From ZC4RG35 sp964571765 (GTDB lineage Bacteria > Actinomycetota > Acidimicrobiia > Spongiisociales > ZC4RG35): DNA of 46,451 nucleotides. The notes below the pieces were generated by a model. That model was not told the DNA's origin. It did not search any database and saw nothing but the letters and a program-made list of their open reading frames with translations. Shown piece by piece: positions 7,883 through 16,255 of the stretch. The stretch covers positions 1 through 46,451 of the forward strand of contig CAZNDH010000014.1 in assembly GCA_964571765.1 (NCBI GenBank), written 5' to 3'. Positions within the stretch are counted from its first letter, which is position 1. Every line of letters starts with the position of its first letter. Both the position numbers and the translations under genes were made by a program.

Positions 7883-7975
7883 ATGCGCCGGCAGAAATAC
7901 GTCCAGATCGTGGTGTGGGTCATCGTCATCGGGATGATCCTCAGCATGGCGGTCGCCGCCATCACGCTCCTCTGA
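7883..7975 (+). CDS. 30-residue membrane micro-protein upstream of trmI
   Basis: A short frame starting MRRQKYVQIVVWVIVIGM. After a basic four-residue head, nearly the whole protein is one hydrophobic helix that ends in ITLL. The stop TGA shares its last base with the ATG of trmI (TGATG at 7973-7977), a classic coupling arrangement. The positive-inside head, clean helix and precise fusion to the next start make a real gene likely. It could be a small membrane protein or simply a coupling leader. No homologue is claimed. Confidence 0.5.
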   Translation: MRRQKYVQIVVWVIVIGMILSMAVAAITLL

Positions 7976-8766
7976 TGACATTCGCCGAGGGCGACCCCGC
8001 CCTCCTCATCGATTCCAAGGGCCGCCACTTCCTCCTCAGGCTGGAACGGGGGAAAGTCTTCCAGTACCACGCCGGCTCGATTCCTCATGAGGAGCTCATC
8101 GGGTCGGCCGACGGATCCTGGGTCGAGGCCGGAGGCGGCTCCACCATGTTGCTGCTCCGGCCGCGCCTCGCTGACTACATCCTCCGCATGAAGCGGGGAG
8201 CCCAGGTGATCTATCCCAAGGACATCGGCCCGATCCTCGTCTACTCCGACATCGCACCCGGGATGACCGTCCTCGAAGCGGGAACCGGGTCCGGTGCTCT
8301 CACCCTCGCCCTGTCGCGAGCTGTGGGGCCAGGGGGGAGAGTGGTCAGTGTCGAACTGCGCGACGACCACGCCGCCCACGCTCGCAAGACCATCGAACGC
8401 TGGTACGGGGAGATCCCCGCCAACCTCGAGTTGGTGATCGGGGACGTCGCCGAGGTGGTGGGCGAGGTGTCGCCGGAACGAATCGTGCTCGACCTCCCCG
8501 AGCCGTGGCACGTCATCCGGGAGGCGGCGACCCACCAACCGAGCGGGGGGGTCCTCTGCGCCTATCTGCCAACGGTGCCCCAGGTGGAGTCGACGGTCTC
8601 GGCCGCCGTCGAGGCCGGCCGCTTCTCCGAGATCGAGGTAAAGGAGTTCCTCTTCCGGGACTGGAATGTGAGAGGGCGCAGTGTCCGCCCTGAACATTCG
8701 ATGATCGGCCACACCGGATTCCTGGTGTTCATGCGGCGGACCGCTCCGCGGCCTGACACCTCGTAG
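7975..8766 (+). CDS. trmI: tRNA (adenine-58-N1)-methyltransferase
   Basis: A 263-residue class I SAM-dependent methyltransferase. The N-terminal 85 residues form the small beta domain of the TrmI family (KGRHFLLRLERGKVFQYHAGSI), followed by IYPKDIGPILVYSDI. The SAM site is VLEAGTGSGALTLAL around residues 97-111. The acidic strand GGRVVSVELRDDH binds the ribose, and the catalytic IVLDLPEPWH lies near residue 170. TrmI makes m1A58 in the T loop of tRNAs, which stabilises tRNA. The frame is open upstream to 7804, but the ATG at 7975 gives the family N-terminus and is coupled to the preceding micro-ORF. trmI next to arc is the normal actinobacterial order. Confidence 0.92.
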   Translation: MTFAEGDPALLIDSKGRHFLLRLERGKVFQYHAGSIPHEELIGSADGSWVEAGGGSTMLLLRPRLADYILRMKRGAQVIYPKDIGPILVYSDIAPGMTVLEAGTGSGALTLALSRAVGPGGRVVSVELRDDHAAHARKTIERWYGEIPANLELVIGDVAEVVGEVSPERIVLDLPEPWHVIREAATHQPSGGVLCAYLPTVPQVESTVSAAVEAGRFSEIEVKEFLFRDWNVRGRSVRPEHSMIGHTGFLVFMRRTAPRPDTS

Positions 8767-8871
8767 CACCTCGGGGCTCATTCTGGAGGTAGTCCGTCCC
8801 GCCATCCGGTTCGTCCCACCCGAGGTTCACAGCATTGGGAAGGAACCCGGGTAACTATGGCGAGCCGTTCG

Positions 8872-8877
8872 TATACT
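8872..8877 (+). promoter_or_regulatory. Candidate -10 box TATACT before arc
   Basis: TATACT lies 30 bases before the arc ribosome binding site and start, in a 141-base gene-free interval. No clear -35 at 16-18 bases upstream was seen. This is the likely promoter of the arc-dop-pup-prcB-prcA operon. Confidence 0.35.
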
Positions 8878-8907
8878 GACCGGAGGCGGTCCAGGTAGGA
8901 GGAAGCC

Positions 8908-10635
8908 GTGGAAGAAGGACGCAAGCACGAGGACGTCACCGAGCTGCGCAAGATGGCGTCGGCACTCGAGGAGGAGGTCTCGTATCTGCGCCGGCGGCTC
9001 CGCGAGAACCCGGGCAACGTCGACGAGATCCATGTCGAGCTGAACCGCACCCGGGAGCGCCTCGACCGCGCCATGTCCCAGAACGACAAGCTGTCACAGT
9101 TGCTGGAAGAGGCCCGAGAGCAACTCGGGGTTCTGCGCGAGGAGGTCGAGAAGCTGACCTCGCCTCCCAACAACTTCGGGACGGTCCTCCAGGTCAACCC
9201 CGATGGCACCGCGGACATCCTCACCGGAAGCCGGAAGCTCCGCGTTGCCGCCCAACCCAACGTCGAGGTCAAGCTGCTCCAGGTGGGACAGGAGGTCCTG
9301 CTCAACGAGGCGTTCAACATCATCGATGTCCGGATGTTCGAGATCACCGGTGAGGTCCTCCGGGTCCGGGAGGCGTTGCCCGACGGGCGGCTGGTGCTCA
9401 TGGCCCACGGCGACGAGGAGAAGGTCCTCGGGCGCTCCGAGACCATTGCCGACGTCTACCTCCGTCCCGGCGACTACGTCCGCATCGACCCCAAGACCGG
9501 CCTGGTCTACGAGAAGATGGAACGCCCCGAGATGGAGGAGCTGGTCCTCGAAGAGGTCCCCGACATCACCTACAGCCACGTGGGGGGCCTCGCCGACCAG
9601 ATCGAGCAGATCCGTGACACCGTTGAGCTTCCATACCTGTACCGGGACCTGTTCAGGGACTACGAGCTGGAGCCCCCCAAGGGGATCTTGCTCTACGGCC
9701 CCCCCGGGTGCGGAAAGACGCTGATCGCCAAGGCGGTGGCCAACAGTCTGGCCCAGAAGGTCTCGGAGACCACCGGGAACCCCGACGTTCGCTCCTACTT
9801 CCTCAACATCAAAGGACCCGAGCTGCTCAACAAGTGGGTCGGGGAGACCGAACGCCAGATAAGGTTGATATTCCAACGAGCCAAGGAGAAGTCCGACGAG
9901 GGCGTACCGGTCATCGTCTTCTTCGATGAGATGGACTCCCTGTTCCGCACCCGGGGGACCGGGATCAGCTCCGACGTCGAGTCGACCATCGTCCCCCAGC
10001 TCCTCTCCGAGCTCGACGGTGTCGAGTCCTTGAAGAACGTGGTGGTCATCGGGGCCTCGAATCGCGAGGACCTCATCGATCCGGCGATCCTCCGCCCGGG
10101 CCGCCTCGACGTGAAGATCAAGATCAACCGGCCCGACCCGGTCGCCGCCAACGAGATCTTCCGCATCTATCTCAGCGACAACACTCCGCTCGACCCCGAG
10201 GAGCGGGCAACCTTCGACGGCGACGACGCCACCTTCATTGAGGCCATGATCGCCTCCACCGTCGACGACATGTACGCCGAGTCAGACGAGAACAGGTTCC
10301 TCGAGGTCACCTATGCCAACGGCGACCGCGAGGTGCTCTACTTCAAGGACTTCTCCTCGGGGGCGATGATCGAGAACATCGTTCGGCGGGCCAAGAAGGA
10401 TGCCATCAAACGCCAGATCGCCGGAGGGCCAGGTGGCATCCGGACCATCGACCTCAAGCAGGCGATCAAGCAGGAGTTCCGCGAGCACGAGGATCTGCCG
10501 AATACCACCAACCCCGACGACTGGGCCAAGATCTCGGGCAAGAAGGGTGAGCGGATCGTCTACGTGCGCACCCTGGTAGGCGGCGACGACGAGAGCCGTC
10601 TCATCGAGAAGGTCTCGGGCGGACAGTACCTCTGA
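8908..10635 (+). CDS. arc: Proteasome-associated AAA+ ATPase Arc (Mpa)
   Basis: A 575-residue hexameric unfoldase that pulls pupylated proteins into the proteasome. Residues 10-85 are charged heptad-rich coiled coil, the part that captures Pup. Residues 90-205 are the tandem OB-fold region. The AAA+ module follows, with Walker A GPPGCGKT at 264-271, Walker B VIVFFDE ending at 341, and the sensor and arginine-finger region near RPGRLD. The C-terminus is GQYL, the tail that docks into pockets of the PrcA ring and opens the gate. The GTG at 8908 follows AGGAGG by 5 bases. It is the first gene of the operon with dop, pup, prcB and prcA downstream. Length is close to the family norm. Confidence 0.97.
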   Translation: MEEGRKHEDVTELRKMASALEEEVSYLRRRLRENPGNVDEIHVELNRTRERLDRAMSQNDKLSQLLEEAREQLGVLREEVEKLTSPPNNFGTVLQVNPDGTADILTGSRKLRVAAQPNVEVKLLQVGQEVLLNEAFNIIDVRMFEITGEVLRVREALPDGRLVLMAHGDEEKVLGRSETIADVYLRPGDYVRIDPKTGLVYEKMERPEMEELVLEEVPDITYSHVGGLADQIEQIRDTVELPYLYRDLFRDYELEPPKGILLYGPPGCGKTLIAKAVANSLAQKVSETTGNPDVRSYFLNIKGPELLNKWVGETERQIRLIFQRAKEKSDEGVPVIVFFDEMDSLFRTRGTGISSDVESTIVPQLLSELDGVESLKNVVVIGASNREDLIDPAILRPGRLDVKIKINRPDPVAANEIFRIYLSDNTPLDPEERATFDGDDATFIEAMIASTVDDMYAESDENRFLEVTYANGDREVLYFKDFSSGAMIENIVRRAKKDAIKRQIAGGPGGIRTIDLKQAIKQEFREHEDLPNTTNPDDWAKISGKKGERIVYVRTLVGGDDESRLIEKVSGGQYL

Positions 10636-10645
10636 TGGGCTTCTG

Positions 10646-12118
10646 ATGGCGATCCACAAGGTACTCGGGACGGAGACCGAGTACGGGATCGTAGTCAGGG
10701 GTGACCCCGGCTTCAACCCGGCGGTCGCCTCTTCCCTGGTGGTGAACGCCTACCCGGGGACTCGGGTCAAGGTGCAGTGGTCGTACGAGGAGGAATCGCC
10801 TGGACGCGACGCCCGCGGATTCGGGCACGACGGCTACGGCCTGGTGGATGCCGAGGGAGCGGTGGTCAATTCGGTGCTGGCCAACGGGGCCAGGCTCTAC
10901 GTCGACCACGCCCACCCCGAGTACTCCGCCCCCGAGTCCTACGAGCCCCTCGAGGCCGCCCTATACGACAAGGCTGGGGAGAGGGTGATGAGGGCCGCCA
11001 AAGAAGCCGCCAGCGAGATCTCAGGTCGCCAGGTCTCCCTCTACAAGAACAACTCAGACGGCAAGGGCAACTCCTACGGAGCCCATGAGAATTACCTGCT
11101 CTCCCGACAGACACCGTTCAGCGAGGTGATCCGATACGCCATGACCTTCATGGTCACCCGGCAGATCTTCACCGGCGCCGGCAAGGTGGGACGGGAGAAC
11201 GACCGTCCAGAAGTCGATTATCAGGTCACCCAACGTGCCGACTTCTTCGAGGAGGAGGTCGGGCTGGAGACCACCCTGAAAAGGCCGATCATCAACACCA
11301 GAGACGAGCCACACGGCGACCCGTCGCAGTACCGCCGCCTCCATGTGATCATCGGTGACGCCAATCTGTCGGAAGTACAGAACCTCCTCAAGTTGGGGAC
11401 CACCGCCCTCCTGCTCGCCGCCCTAGAGGACGGCGCCCTCCCCGATCCCTTGGACCTTTTCGACCCGGTCGAGGCGTGCTGGCAGGTCAGCCACGACGTA
11501 GACCTGCGCCGGCCCATCGAGCTCGATGGCGGCGGCACCGCCACCGCGCTGGAGTTGCAGGGCCGGTATCTCGAGTGGCTCACCAAGTACGCCGAGAAGG
11601 AGCTCGACGACCCGGTTTGGGACCTGGTGATCACCGAATGGGAGCGCACCCTCGGCCTGCTCGAGACCGACCCGTCCCGCCTGGCCGACACCCTTGACTG
11701 GGTGGCCAAGAAGAGGGTCCTCGACGGTTACCGAGAGCGCGACGGGCTGAAATGGGCCGACCACAAACTGCGCGCCCTCGACCTCCAGTACCACGACGTG
11801 GACCGGACGAAGGGGCTGTACAACCGGCTCGCAGACCGCGGATCGATGCGTCGGCTGTTCACCGAGGAGCAGATCGTCGACGCCATGGTGAGCCCGCCGA
11901 AACGGACTCGGGCCTACTTCCGGGGGAGGTGCGTGAGCGAGTATCCCGGGGCCCTGGTCGCCGCGAACTGGGATTCGCTGGTCTTCGACGTCGGTGAAGC
12001 GAACCTGAAGCGGGTTCCTATGATGGAGCCCCTGCGTGGTGACGCCGAACGGGTAGGTGCCCTCCTCGACGAAGCCGAGGACGCAGCCGACCTGATCGAG
12101 CGTCTAGGAGGTTACTGA
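10646..12118 (+). CDS. dop: Pup deamidase/depupylase Dop
   Basis: A 490-residue member of the carboxylate-amine ligase family. It converts the C-terminal Gln of Pup to Glu and also removes Pup from conjugates. The start VLGTETEYGI carries the glutamates that bind magnesium and ATP (E10, E12). NGARLYVDHAHPEYS contains the catalytic aspartate D87. The extended loop at about 47-62, rich in Glu, Gly and Asp, is the Dop-loop that separates Dop from PafA. YKNNSDGKGNSYGAHENYL and IINTRDEPH are shared family motifs. It starts 10 bases after arc and ends one base before pup. The paralogue PafA lies 1.7 kb downstream. Confidence 0.96.
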   Translation: MAIHKVLGTETEYGIVVRGDPGFNPAVASSLVVNAYPGTRVKVQWSYEEESPGRDARGFGHDGYGLVDAEGAVVNSVLANGARLYVDHAHPEYSAPESYEPLEAALYDKAGERVMRAAKEAASEISGRQVSLYKNNSDGKGNSYGAHENYLLSRQTPFSEVIRYAMTFMVTRQIFTGAGKVGRENDRPEVDYQVTQRADFFEEEVGLETTLKRPIINTRDEPHGDPSQYRRLHVIIGDANLSEVQNLLKLGTTALLLAALEDGALPDPLDLFDPVEACWQVSHDVDLRRPIELDGGGTATALELQGRYLEWLTKYAEKELDDPVWDLVITEWERTLGLLETDPSRLADTLDWVAKKRVLDGYRERDGLKWADHKLRALDLQYHDVDRTKGLYNRLADRGSMRRLFTEEQIVDAMVSPPKRTRAYFRGRCVSEYPGALVAANWDSLVFDVGEANLKRVPMMEPLRGDAERVGALLDEAEDAADLIERLGGY

Positions 12119-12119
12119 G

Positions 12120-12308
12120 ATGTCGGACCGAGAACGTTCCCGATCCCACGGGCAGGAAGAGCACAAGGGCCACGACGAAGCCGGGTCGAAGGCAGAGACC
12201 GAAGCCGATCTCGAGGCCCTCGACGACCTGCTCGACGAGATCGACGAGGTGCTCGAGGAGAACGCCGAGGAGTTCGTCAAGAACTACGTTCAGAAGGGTG
12301 GGCAGTGA
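12120..12308 (+). CDS. pup: Prokaryotic ubiquitin-like protein Pup
   Basis: A 62-residue, very acidic and mostly disordered protein that is attached to lysines as a degradation tag. The middle is a run of Glu, Asp and Leu (LEALDDLLDEIDEVLEENAE) that forms a helix on Arc's coiled coil. The C-terminus is VQKGGQ. Because it ends in Gln rather than Glu, it needs Dop before PafA can use it. GGAGG at 12107-12111 serves as the ribosome binding site. The stop is overlapped by the GTG of prcB in GTGA. Confidence 0.97.
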   Translation: MSDRERSRSHGQEEHKGHDEAGSKAETEADLEALDDLLDEIDEVLEENAEEFVKNYVQKGGQ

Positions 12309-13099
12309 CCGACCGACCAATCGGGCCACTGCCACTTGACGCACCGATCCCGGGTTCGAGTTTCACCGATCTGCTGGAGTTGGTCGGCGTGGGCCCGGCG
12401 CTGACCATCCCTGAAGGGGCTCGGGCTCCCAGCGTTCCCGAGGGGACCACCGTGCTGGCCACCAGGTTTGCCGAGGGAGTAGTAATGGCCGGCGACCGCC
12501 GGGCCACCGAAGGTCACCTGGTGGCGCATCGCCGTATTCGAAAGGTGTTCCCGGCTGACGCCTATTCGGCGGTGGCCATCGCCGGTACCGCCGGCCTGGC
12601 CATCGACATGGTCCGGCTCTTCCAGGTGGAGCTGGAGCATTACGAGAAGATCGAGGGAGTGCGCTTGTCCCTCGACGGCAAGGCCTCGTTCCTGGCCAGA
12701 CTGGTCCGCAACCAGCTTCCTCTGGCATTCCAGGGTCTGGCGGTGGTACCGCTGTTCGGCGGGTACGACCACCGTCAGTCCACCGGGCGGGTGTACAGCT
12801 TCGATGTGATCGGCGGCCGTTACGAGGAGACCGATTTCGGCAGCACCGGCTCGGGCTCCCGTCTGGCCAAGTCGTTCCTGCGCACCGCCTACCGGCCGGA
12901 TATGACCGCCGAGGATTCGGCGGAGCTGGCGATACGGGCCCTGGTCGCCGCTTCCCAGGAGGACACCGCAACCGGTGGTCCCGACCTCACCAGGGGGATC
13001 CTCCCCAATGTGGTAGTGGTCGGCTCGGAAGGGGTCACCGAGCTCGACGACGCCACCATCCTTCCCTACGCCCAGGCAGCCGTGGAGGACATCCGATGA
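12305..13099 (+). CDS. prcB: Proteasome subunit beta
   Basis: A 264-residue catalytic subunit of the 20S core. The first 47 residues are a propeptide ending in PEG; cleavage there exposes Thr48 of TTVLATRF as the N-terminal nucleophile. The motif MAGDRRATEGHLVAHR gives the Asp17- and Lys33-type positions of the mature enzyme, although Arg stands where many beta subunits have Lys in part of this block. GSGSRLAKSFL near residue 180 is the late conserved glycine-serine region. It is translationally coupled to pup (GTGA) and to prcA (ATGA), which favours equal subunit synthesis. Confidence 0.96.
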   Translation: MTDRPIGPLPLDAPIPGSSFTDLLELVGVGPALTIPEGARAPSVPEGTTVLATRFAEGVVMAGDRRATEGHLVAHRRIRKVFPADAYSAVAIAGTAGLAIDMVRLFQVELEHYEKIEGVRLSLDGKASFLARLVRNQLPLAFQGLAVVPLFGGYDHRQSTGRVYSFDVIGGRYEETDFGSTGSGSRLAKSFLRTAYRPDMTAEDSAELAIRALVAASQEDTATGGPDLTRGILPNVVVVGSEGVTELDDATILPYAQAAVEDIR

Positions 13100-13755
13100 C
13101 CATTCCCTTCTACGTCGCCCCCGAGCAACTGGTCCGGGACAAGGCGGAGTTCGCCCGCAAGGGGATCGCCCGAGGACGGTCCCTGGTCGCCCTGGAGTAC
13201 GCCGACGGGGTCCTCCTCATCGCCGAGAACCCGTCGAGCACCCTGCGCAAGATCAGCGAGATGTATGACCGGATCGCCTTTGCCGGTGTGGGCAAGTACA
13301 ACGAGTTCGAGACACTGCGTAAAGCGGGAATACGGCAGGCGGACCTGATGGGCTACCTGTACAGCCGGGACGACGTCACAGCCATGGGACTGGCCACCGC
13401 CTTCTCCCAGACCCTGGGGATGATCTTCACCCGCGACCCCAAGCCCTTCGAGGTGGAGGTCCTCATCGCCGAGATCTCCGAAGAGGGGGACCACCGACTT
13501 TTCCGTATCAGCTACGACGGAACCCTCTACGACGAGCGCAACTTCGTGGCCATCGGCGGGAAGGTCGACCAGTTGACCGAGGCACTCGAAGAGCTTTGGC
13601 ACGAGGGGATGAGCCTCACCGAGGCGTTCAACGCTGGTGCCGAAGCGTTCCGGCGCGCCGAAGGCCGGGAGTCGGAGGGCTGGGAGGTGGCCGCCCTCGA
13701 CCAGTCCAATGGCCGCCGCACCTTCCGTCGCATCGACCCTTCAGACCTCGCCTGA
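13096..13755 (+). CDS. prcA: Proteasome subunit alpha
   Basis: A 219-residue structural subunit of the outer rings of the 20S core. It has the alpha-type N-terminal helix (YVAPEQLVRDKAEFARKGIARGRS), the GVLLIAENPSSTLRKISEMYDRIAFAGVG core and no N-terminal Thr nucleophile. The N-terminal tail is short, as expected for the gate, and receives the Arc tail GQYL. The ATG overlaps the prcB stop. This closes the arc operon; 83 bases then separate it from pafA, which has its own candidate -10 box. Confidence 0.96.
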   Translation: MTIPFYVAPEQLVRDKAEFARKGIARGRSLVALEYADGVLLIAENPSSTLRKISEMYDRIAFAGVGKYNEFETLRKAGIRQADLMGYLYSRDDVTAMGLATAFSQTLGMIFTRDPKPFEVEVLIAEISEEGDHRLFRISYDGTLYDERNFVAIGGKVDQLTEALEELWHEGMSLTEAFNAGAEAFRRAEGRESEGWEVAALDQSNGRRTFRRIDPSDLA

Positions 13756-13824
13756 GCTCGCTTCGCCTCGGGTCGTTCTGGGGGAGACGACCGACATACG
13801 AGATGGCAAGCGAGGAGAGCTGGT

Positions 13825-13830
13825 TAGCCT
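13825..13830 (+). promoter_or_regulatory. Candidate -10 box TAGCCT before pafA, leaderless start
   Basis: TAGCCT is followed by 8 bases (GATCGGCG) and the pafA ATG at 13839, with no Shine-Dalgarno. This suggests a separate leaderless transcript for the ligase. Confidence 0.4.
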
Positions 13831-13838
13831 GATCGGCG

Positions 13839-15194
13839 ATGGACAGGCGGATCTTCGGGCTGGAGAACGAGTACGGCGTCACCTGCACCCTTCGGGGTCA
13901 ACGACGTCTCAGCCCGGACGAGGTGGCCCGCTACCTGTTCCGCCGGGTGGTCTCCTGGGGCCGGTCCTCCAATGTGTTCCTGGAGAACGGCGCCCGGCTC
14001 TACCTCGACGTCGGTTCACACCCTGAGTTCGCCACCCCAGAGTGCGACGACCTCGAGGACGTGGTGGCCCACGACAAAGCGGGGGAGCGTATCCTCGAGG
14101 GCCTGGTCAGGGGGGCAGAGGAGCGGCTCGAAGAGGAAGGGATTCGCGGGCAGATCTTCGTGTTCAAGAACAACACCGACAGCGCGGGCAACTCATATGG
14201 CTGCCACGAGAACTACCTGGTGAGCCGTCACAAGGACTTCCACCGCACCGTCGACGTGCTCATTCCTTTCCTGGTGACCCGGCAGATCTTCCTCGGTGCG
14301 GGAAAACTCACCCAGACCCCTCGAGGCACCACCTTTTCGGTGGCCCAGCGGGCCGACCACATCTGGGAGGGGGTGTCGTCGGCGACCACCCGCTCGCGAC
14401 CGATCATCAACACCAGAGACGAGCCCCACGCCGACGCCGAGCGGTATCGACGCCTCCATGTCATCGCCGGCGACTCCAACATGAGTGAGTACGCCACCTA
14501 CGTCAAGGTGGGGACGATGGTCGCTCTCCTCCAGATGATCGAGCGCGACGTGGTGTTCCGCGATCTCACTCTGGAGAACCCGATCAGGGCTATCCGGGAG
14601 GTATCCCACGATGTCACCTGTGAGCGCAAGGTGCGTTTGGCCAACGGGCGTGAGCTGAGTGCTCTCGACATCCAGTGGGAATACCTCGACCGAGCGATGC
14701 GCTTCGCCCGCAGTCCAGGGTTCCCGCCCCAGGTTCAGAAAGCGGTGGATCGATGGGAGCATCTCCTGACCGGGTTGGAGAAAGACCCGATGACCCTCGA
14801 CCGTGAGGTCGACTGGGTGATGAAGTACAGGCTCCTCGAGCGTTACTCGTCGAGTCGAGGAGTAACGATGTCCGACCCGAGACTCTCGATGATGGACCTC
14901 TCCTATCACGACGTCGATCGAAACCGCGGCCTCTATTACATGCTGGAGAACCGGGGAATGGTCGACCGGGTGGTCACCGACGAGAAGGTGGCCGACGCCG
15001 TGGTCCGCCCTCCACAGACCACGCGGGCCCGGTTGCGAGGGGCGTTCATCAAGGCGGCCAAGGCCCGCCGCCGTGACTTCACCGTCGACTGGGTACACCT
15101 CAAGCTCAACGATCAGGCCCAGCGCACCGTGATGTGCAAGGACCCCTTCAAGTCACATGACGAGCGAGTGGACAAGCTGATAGAGAGCCTCTGA
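13839..15194 (+). CDS. pafA: Pup-protein ligase PafA
   Basis: A 451-residue ATP-dependent ligase that phosphorylates the C-terminal Glu of deamidated Pup and joins it to a substrate lysine. RRIFGLENEYGV gives the ATP/Mg glutamates (E9, E11), NGARLYLDVGSHPEFATPE holds the catalytic Asp57, and FKNNTDSAGNSYGCHENYLVSR is the conserved cradle. It lacks the Dop-type loop between these, which separates it from the upstream paralogue. The C-terminal 70 residues (ARLRGAFIKAAKARRRDFTVDW) form the small domain. Length is normal for the family. A TANNNT box 8 bases before the ATG suggests leaderless expression. Confidence 0.96.
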   Translation: MDRRIFGLENEYGVTCTLRGQRRLSPDEVARYLFRRVVSWGRSSNVFLENGARLYLDVGSHPEFATPECDDLEDVVAHDKAGERILEGLVRGAEERLEEEGIRGQIFVFKNNTDSAGNSYGCHENYLVSRHKDFHRTVDVLIPFLVTRQIFLGAGKLTQTPRGTTFSVAQRADHIWEGVSSATTRSRPIINTRDEPHADAERYRRLHVIAGDSNMSEYATYVKVGTMVALLQMIERDVVFRDLTLENPIRAIREVSHDVTCERKVRLANGRELSALDIQWEYLDRAMRFARSPGFPPQVQKAVDRWEHLLTGLEKDPMTLDREVDWVMKYRLLERYSSSRGVTMSDPRLSMMDLSYHDVDRNRGLYYMLENRGMVDRVVTDEKVADAVVRPPQTTRARLRGAFIKAAKARRRDFTVDWVHLKLNDQAQRTVMCKDPFKSHDERVDKLIESL

Positions 15195-15295
15195 GGCCTC
15201 CGTCGCCAGAAGCTCTCGCACCTCGTAGCTCGACCTTGGAGGAACTGCCGCCTGAGGGGCGCTGACCTGAACCCGGCCGGACCTCCCGATACGCC

Positions 15296-15324
15296 GGATT
15301 GTGGGACCGAAGCGACCACAATCC
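15296..15324. promoter_or_regulatory. Perfect 9-bp inverted repeat just upstream of pafB
   Basis: GGATTGTGG at 15296-15304 and CCACAATCC at 15316-15324 are exact reverse complements, separated by 11 bases. The right arm ends 4 bases before the pafB ATG at 15329. Arm centres are 20 bp apart, close to two helical turns, so a dimeric regulator could bind one face. The right arm contains CACAAT six bases from the ATG, where a leaderless -10 box would sit. The site could be an operator or an autoregulatory site for PafB/PafC; the binder is inferred. Confidence 0.5.
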
Positions 15325-15328
15325 CCTC

Positions 15329-16255
15329 ATGCAGAACGTCGTCGAGCGTGTTCTCAACCTCCTCATCTATCTGCTGGAGAGCCCCAGGCCTGTCACCGCC
15401 GAAGACGTACGCCGCACCGTCCAGGGCTACGGGGACCAGAGCGATGAGGCCTTCCACCGTATGTTCGAGAGGGACAAGGATGTGCTCCGCAAGCTGGGAG
15501 TCCCCCTGAAACGGATGCCGCTCGATGCCTGGGAGGTCGACTTCGGCTACGTGGTCGACCCCGACGAGTACGCCTTGGAGGATCCGGGGCTGACCCAGGA
15601 GGAGAAGGTGGCTCTCTCCCTGGCCGCCCGCATGGTGCGGCTCGGCGGCTCTCACCTCGGTATCGATGCCCTTCTAAAGCTGGGCGGGGTGGAGCGTGGT
15701 GGCGGGCTCGAGCCGATAGGTGCCGACCTGGGCGCTTCGGCGGACACCCTGGGCGAGTTGTTCGGCGCGGTCACCGAGAGAAGGCGGGTGGTCTTCGACT
15801 ATCGGGACACCCGTCGGAGCGTCGACCCCTATGGCATCGCGCACCGGCGGGGGCACTGGTACCTGGTTGGAGCAACCCCCGACGGGGAGCGGGTCTACCG
15901 AGTCGACCGCATGGAGCGGCTAGAGGCCGCCGAAGAGGCGGGCACCTTCGACAGGCCCCGCCGGTTCGACATCCGCAAAGTGATGGACCTCCACCCCTGG
16001 GAGGCAGGTACCGAAGACCGTGTGGAGGCGCTGGTTCGCTTCGACCCCGACGTCGCCTGGTGGGCGGCACGCACCCTGGGACTACCCGAGCCCGGTGTTG
16101 GTGAGGAGCTGGTGGCGGAGGTCCCCTTTGTCAACACCGACGCTTTTCTCGGCTGGGTTCTCAGCTTCGGGAACTCGGTGGAGATCGTCGAGCCCGCCGA
16201 GATGCGTCAGGAGGTGGTCGAACGTGTCCGGGCGGCCCTCGAGGGGGTCCGATGA
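15329..16255 (+). CDS. pafB: WYL-domain transcriptional regulator PafB
   Basis: A 308-residue regulator. The N-terminal 70 residues are a helix-turn-helix of the DeoR-like kind (VVERVLNLLIYLLES, TAEDVRRTVQGYGDQSDEAFHRMFERD). The central WYL domain contains VVFDYRD and the block GIAHRRGHWYLVGA followed by RVYRVDRM. A C-terminal WCX extension follows. In mycobacteria PafB and PafC form a heterodimer that activates many DNA-damage genes independently of LexA. An upstream frame to 15299 covers the inverted repeat, so I used ATG 15329. It is coupled to pafC by ATGA. Confidence 0.9.
   Translation: MQNVVERVLNLLIYLLESPRPVTAEDVRRTVQGYGDQSDEAFHRMFERDKDVLRKLGVPLKRMPLDAWEVDFGYVVDPDEYALEDPGLTQEEKVALSLAARMVRLGGSHLGIDALLKLGGVERGGGLEPIGADLGASADTLGELFGAVTERRRVVFDYRDTRRSVDPYGIAHRRGHWYLVGATPDGERVYRVDRMERLEAAEEAGTFDRPRRFDIRKVMDLHPWEAGTEDRVEALVRFDPDVAWWAARTLGLPEPGVGEELVAEVPFVNTDAFLGWVLSFGNSVEIVEPAEMRQEVVERVRAALEGVR

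Noticed and set aside
8842..8869. A GGAAC and a later GTT that recall SigR/SigH-type promoter elements before arc
   Set aside because: The spacing of 20 bases does not fit the 18-19 bases expected and the sequence is short; chance is likely.
14193..15098. A 301-codon minus-strand frame inside pafA
   Set aside because: Antisense to a gene with full catalytic motifs; composition is that of a shadow.
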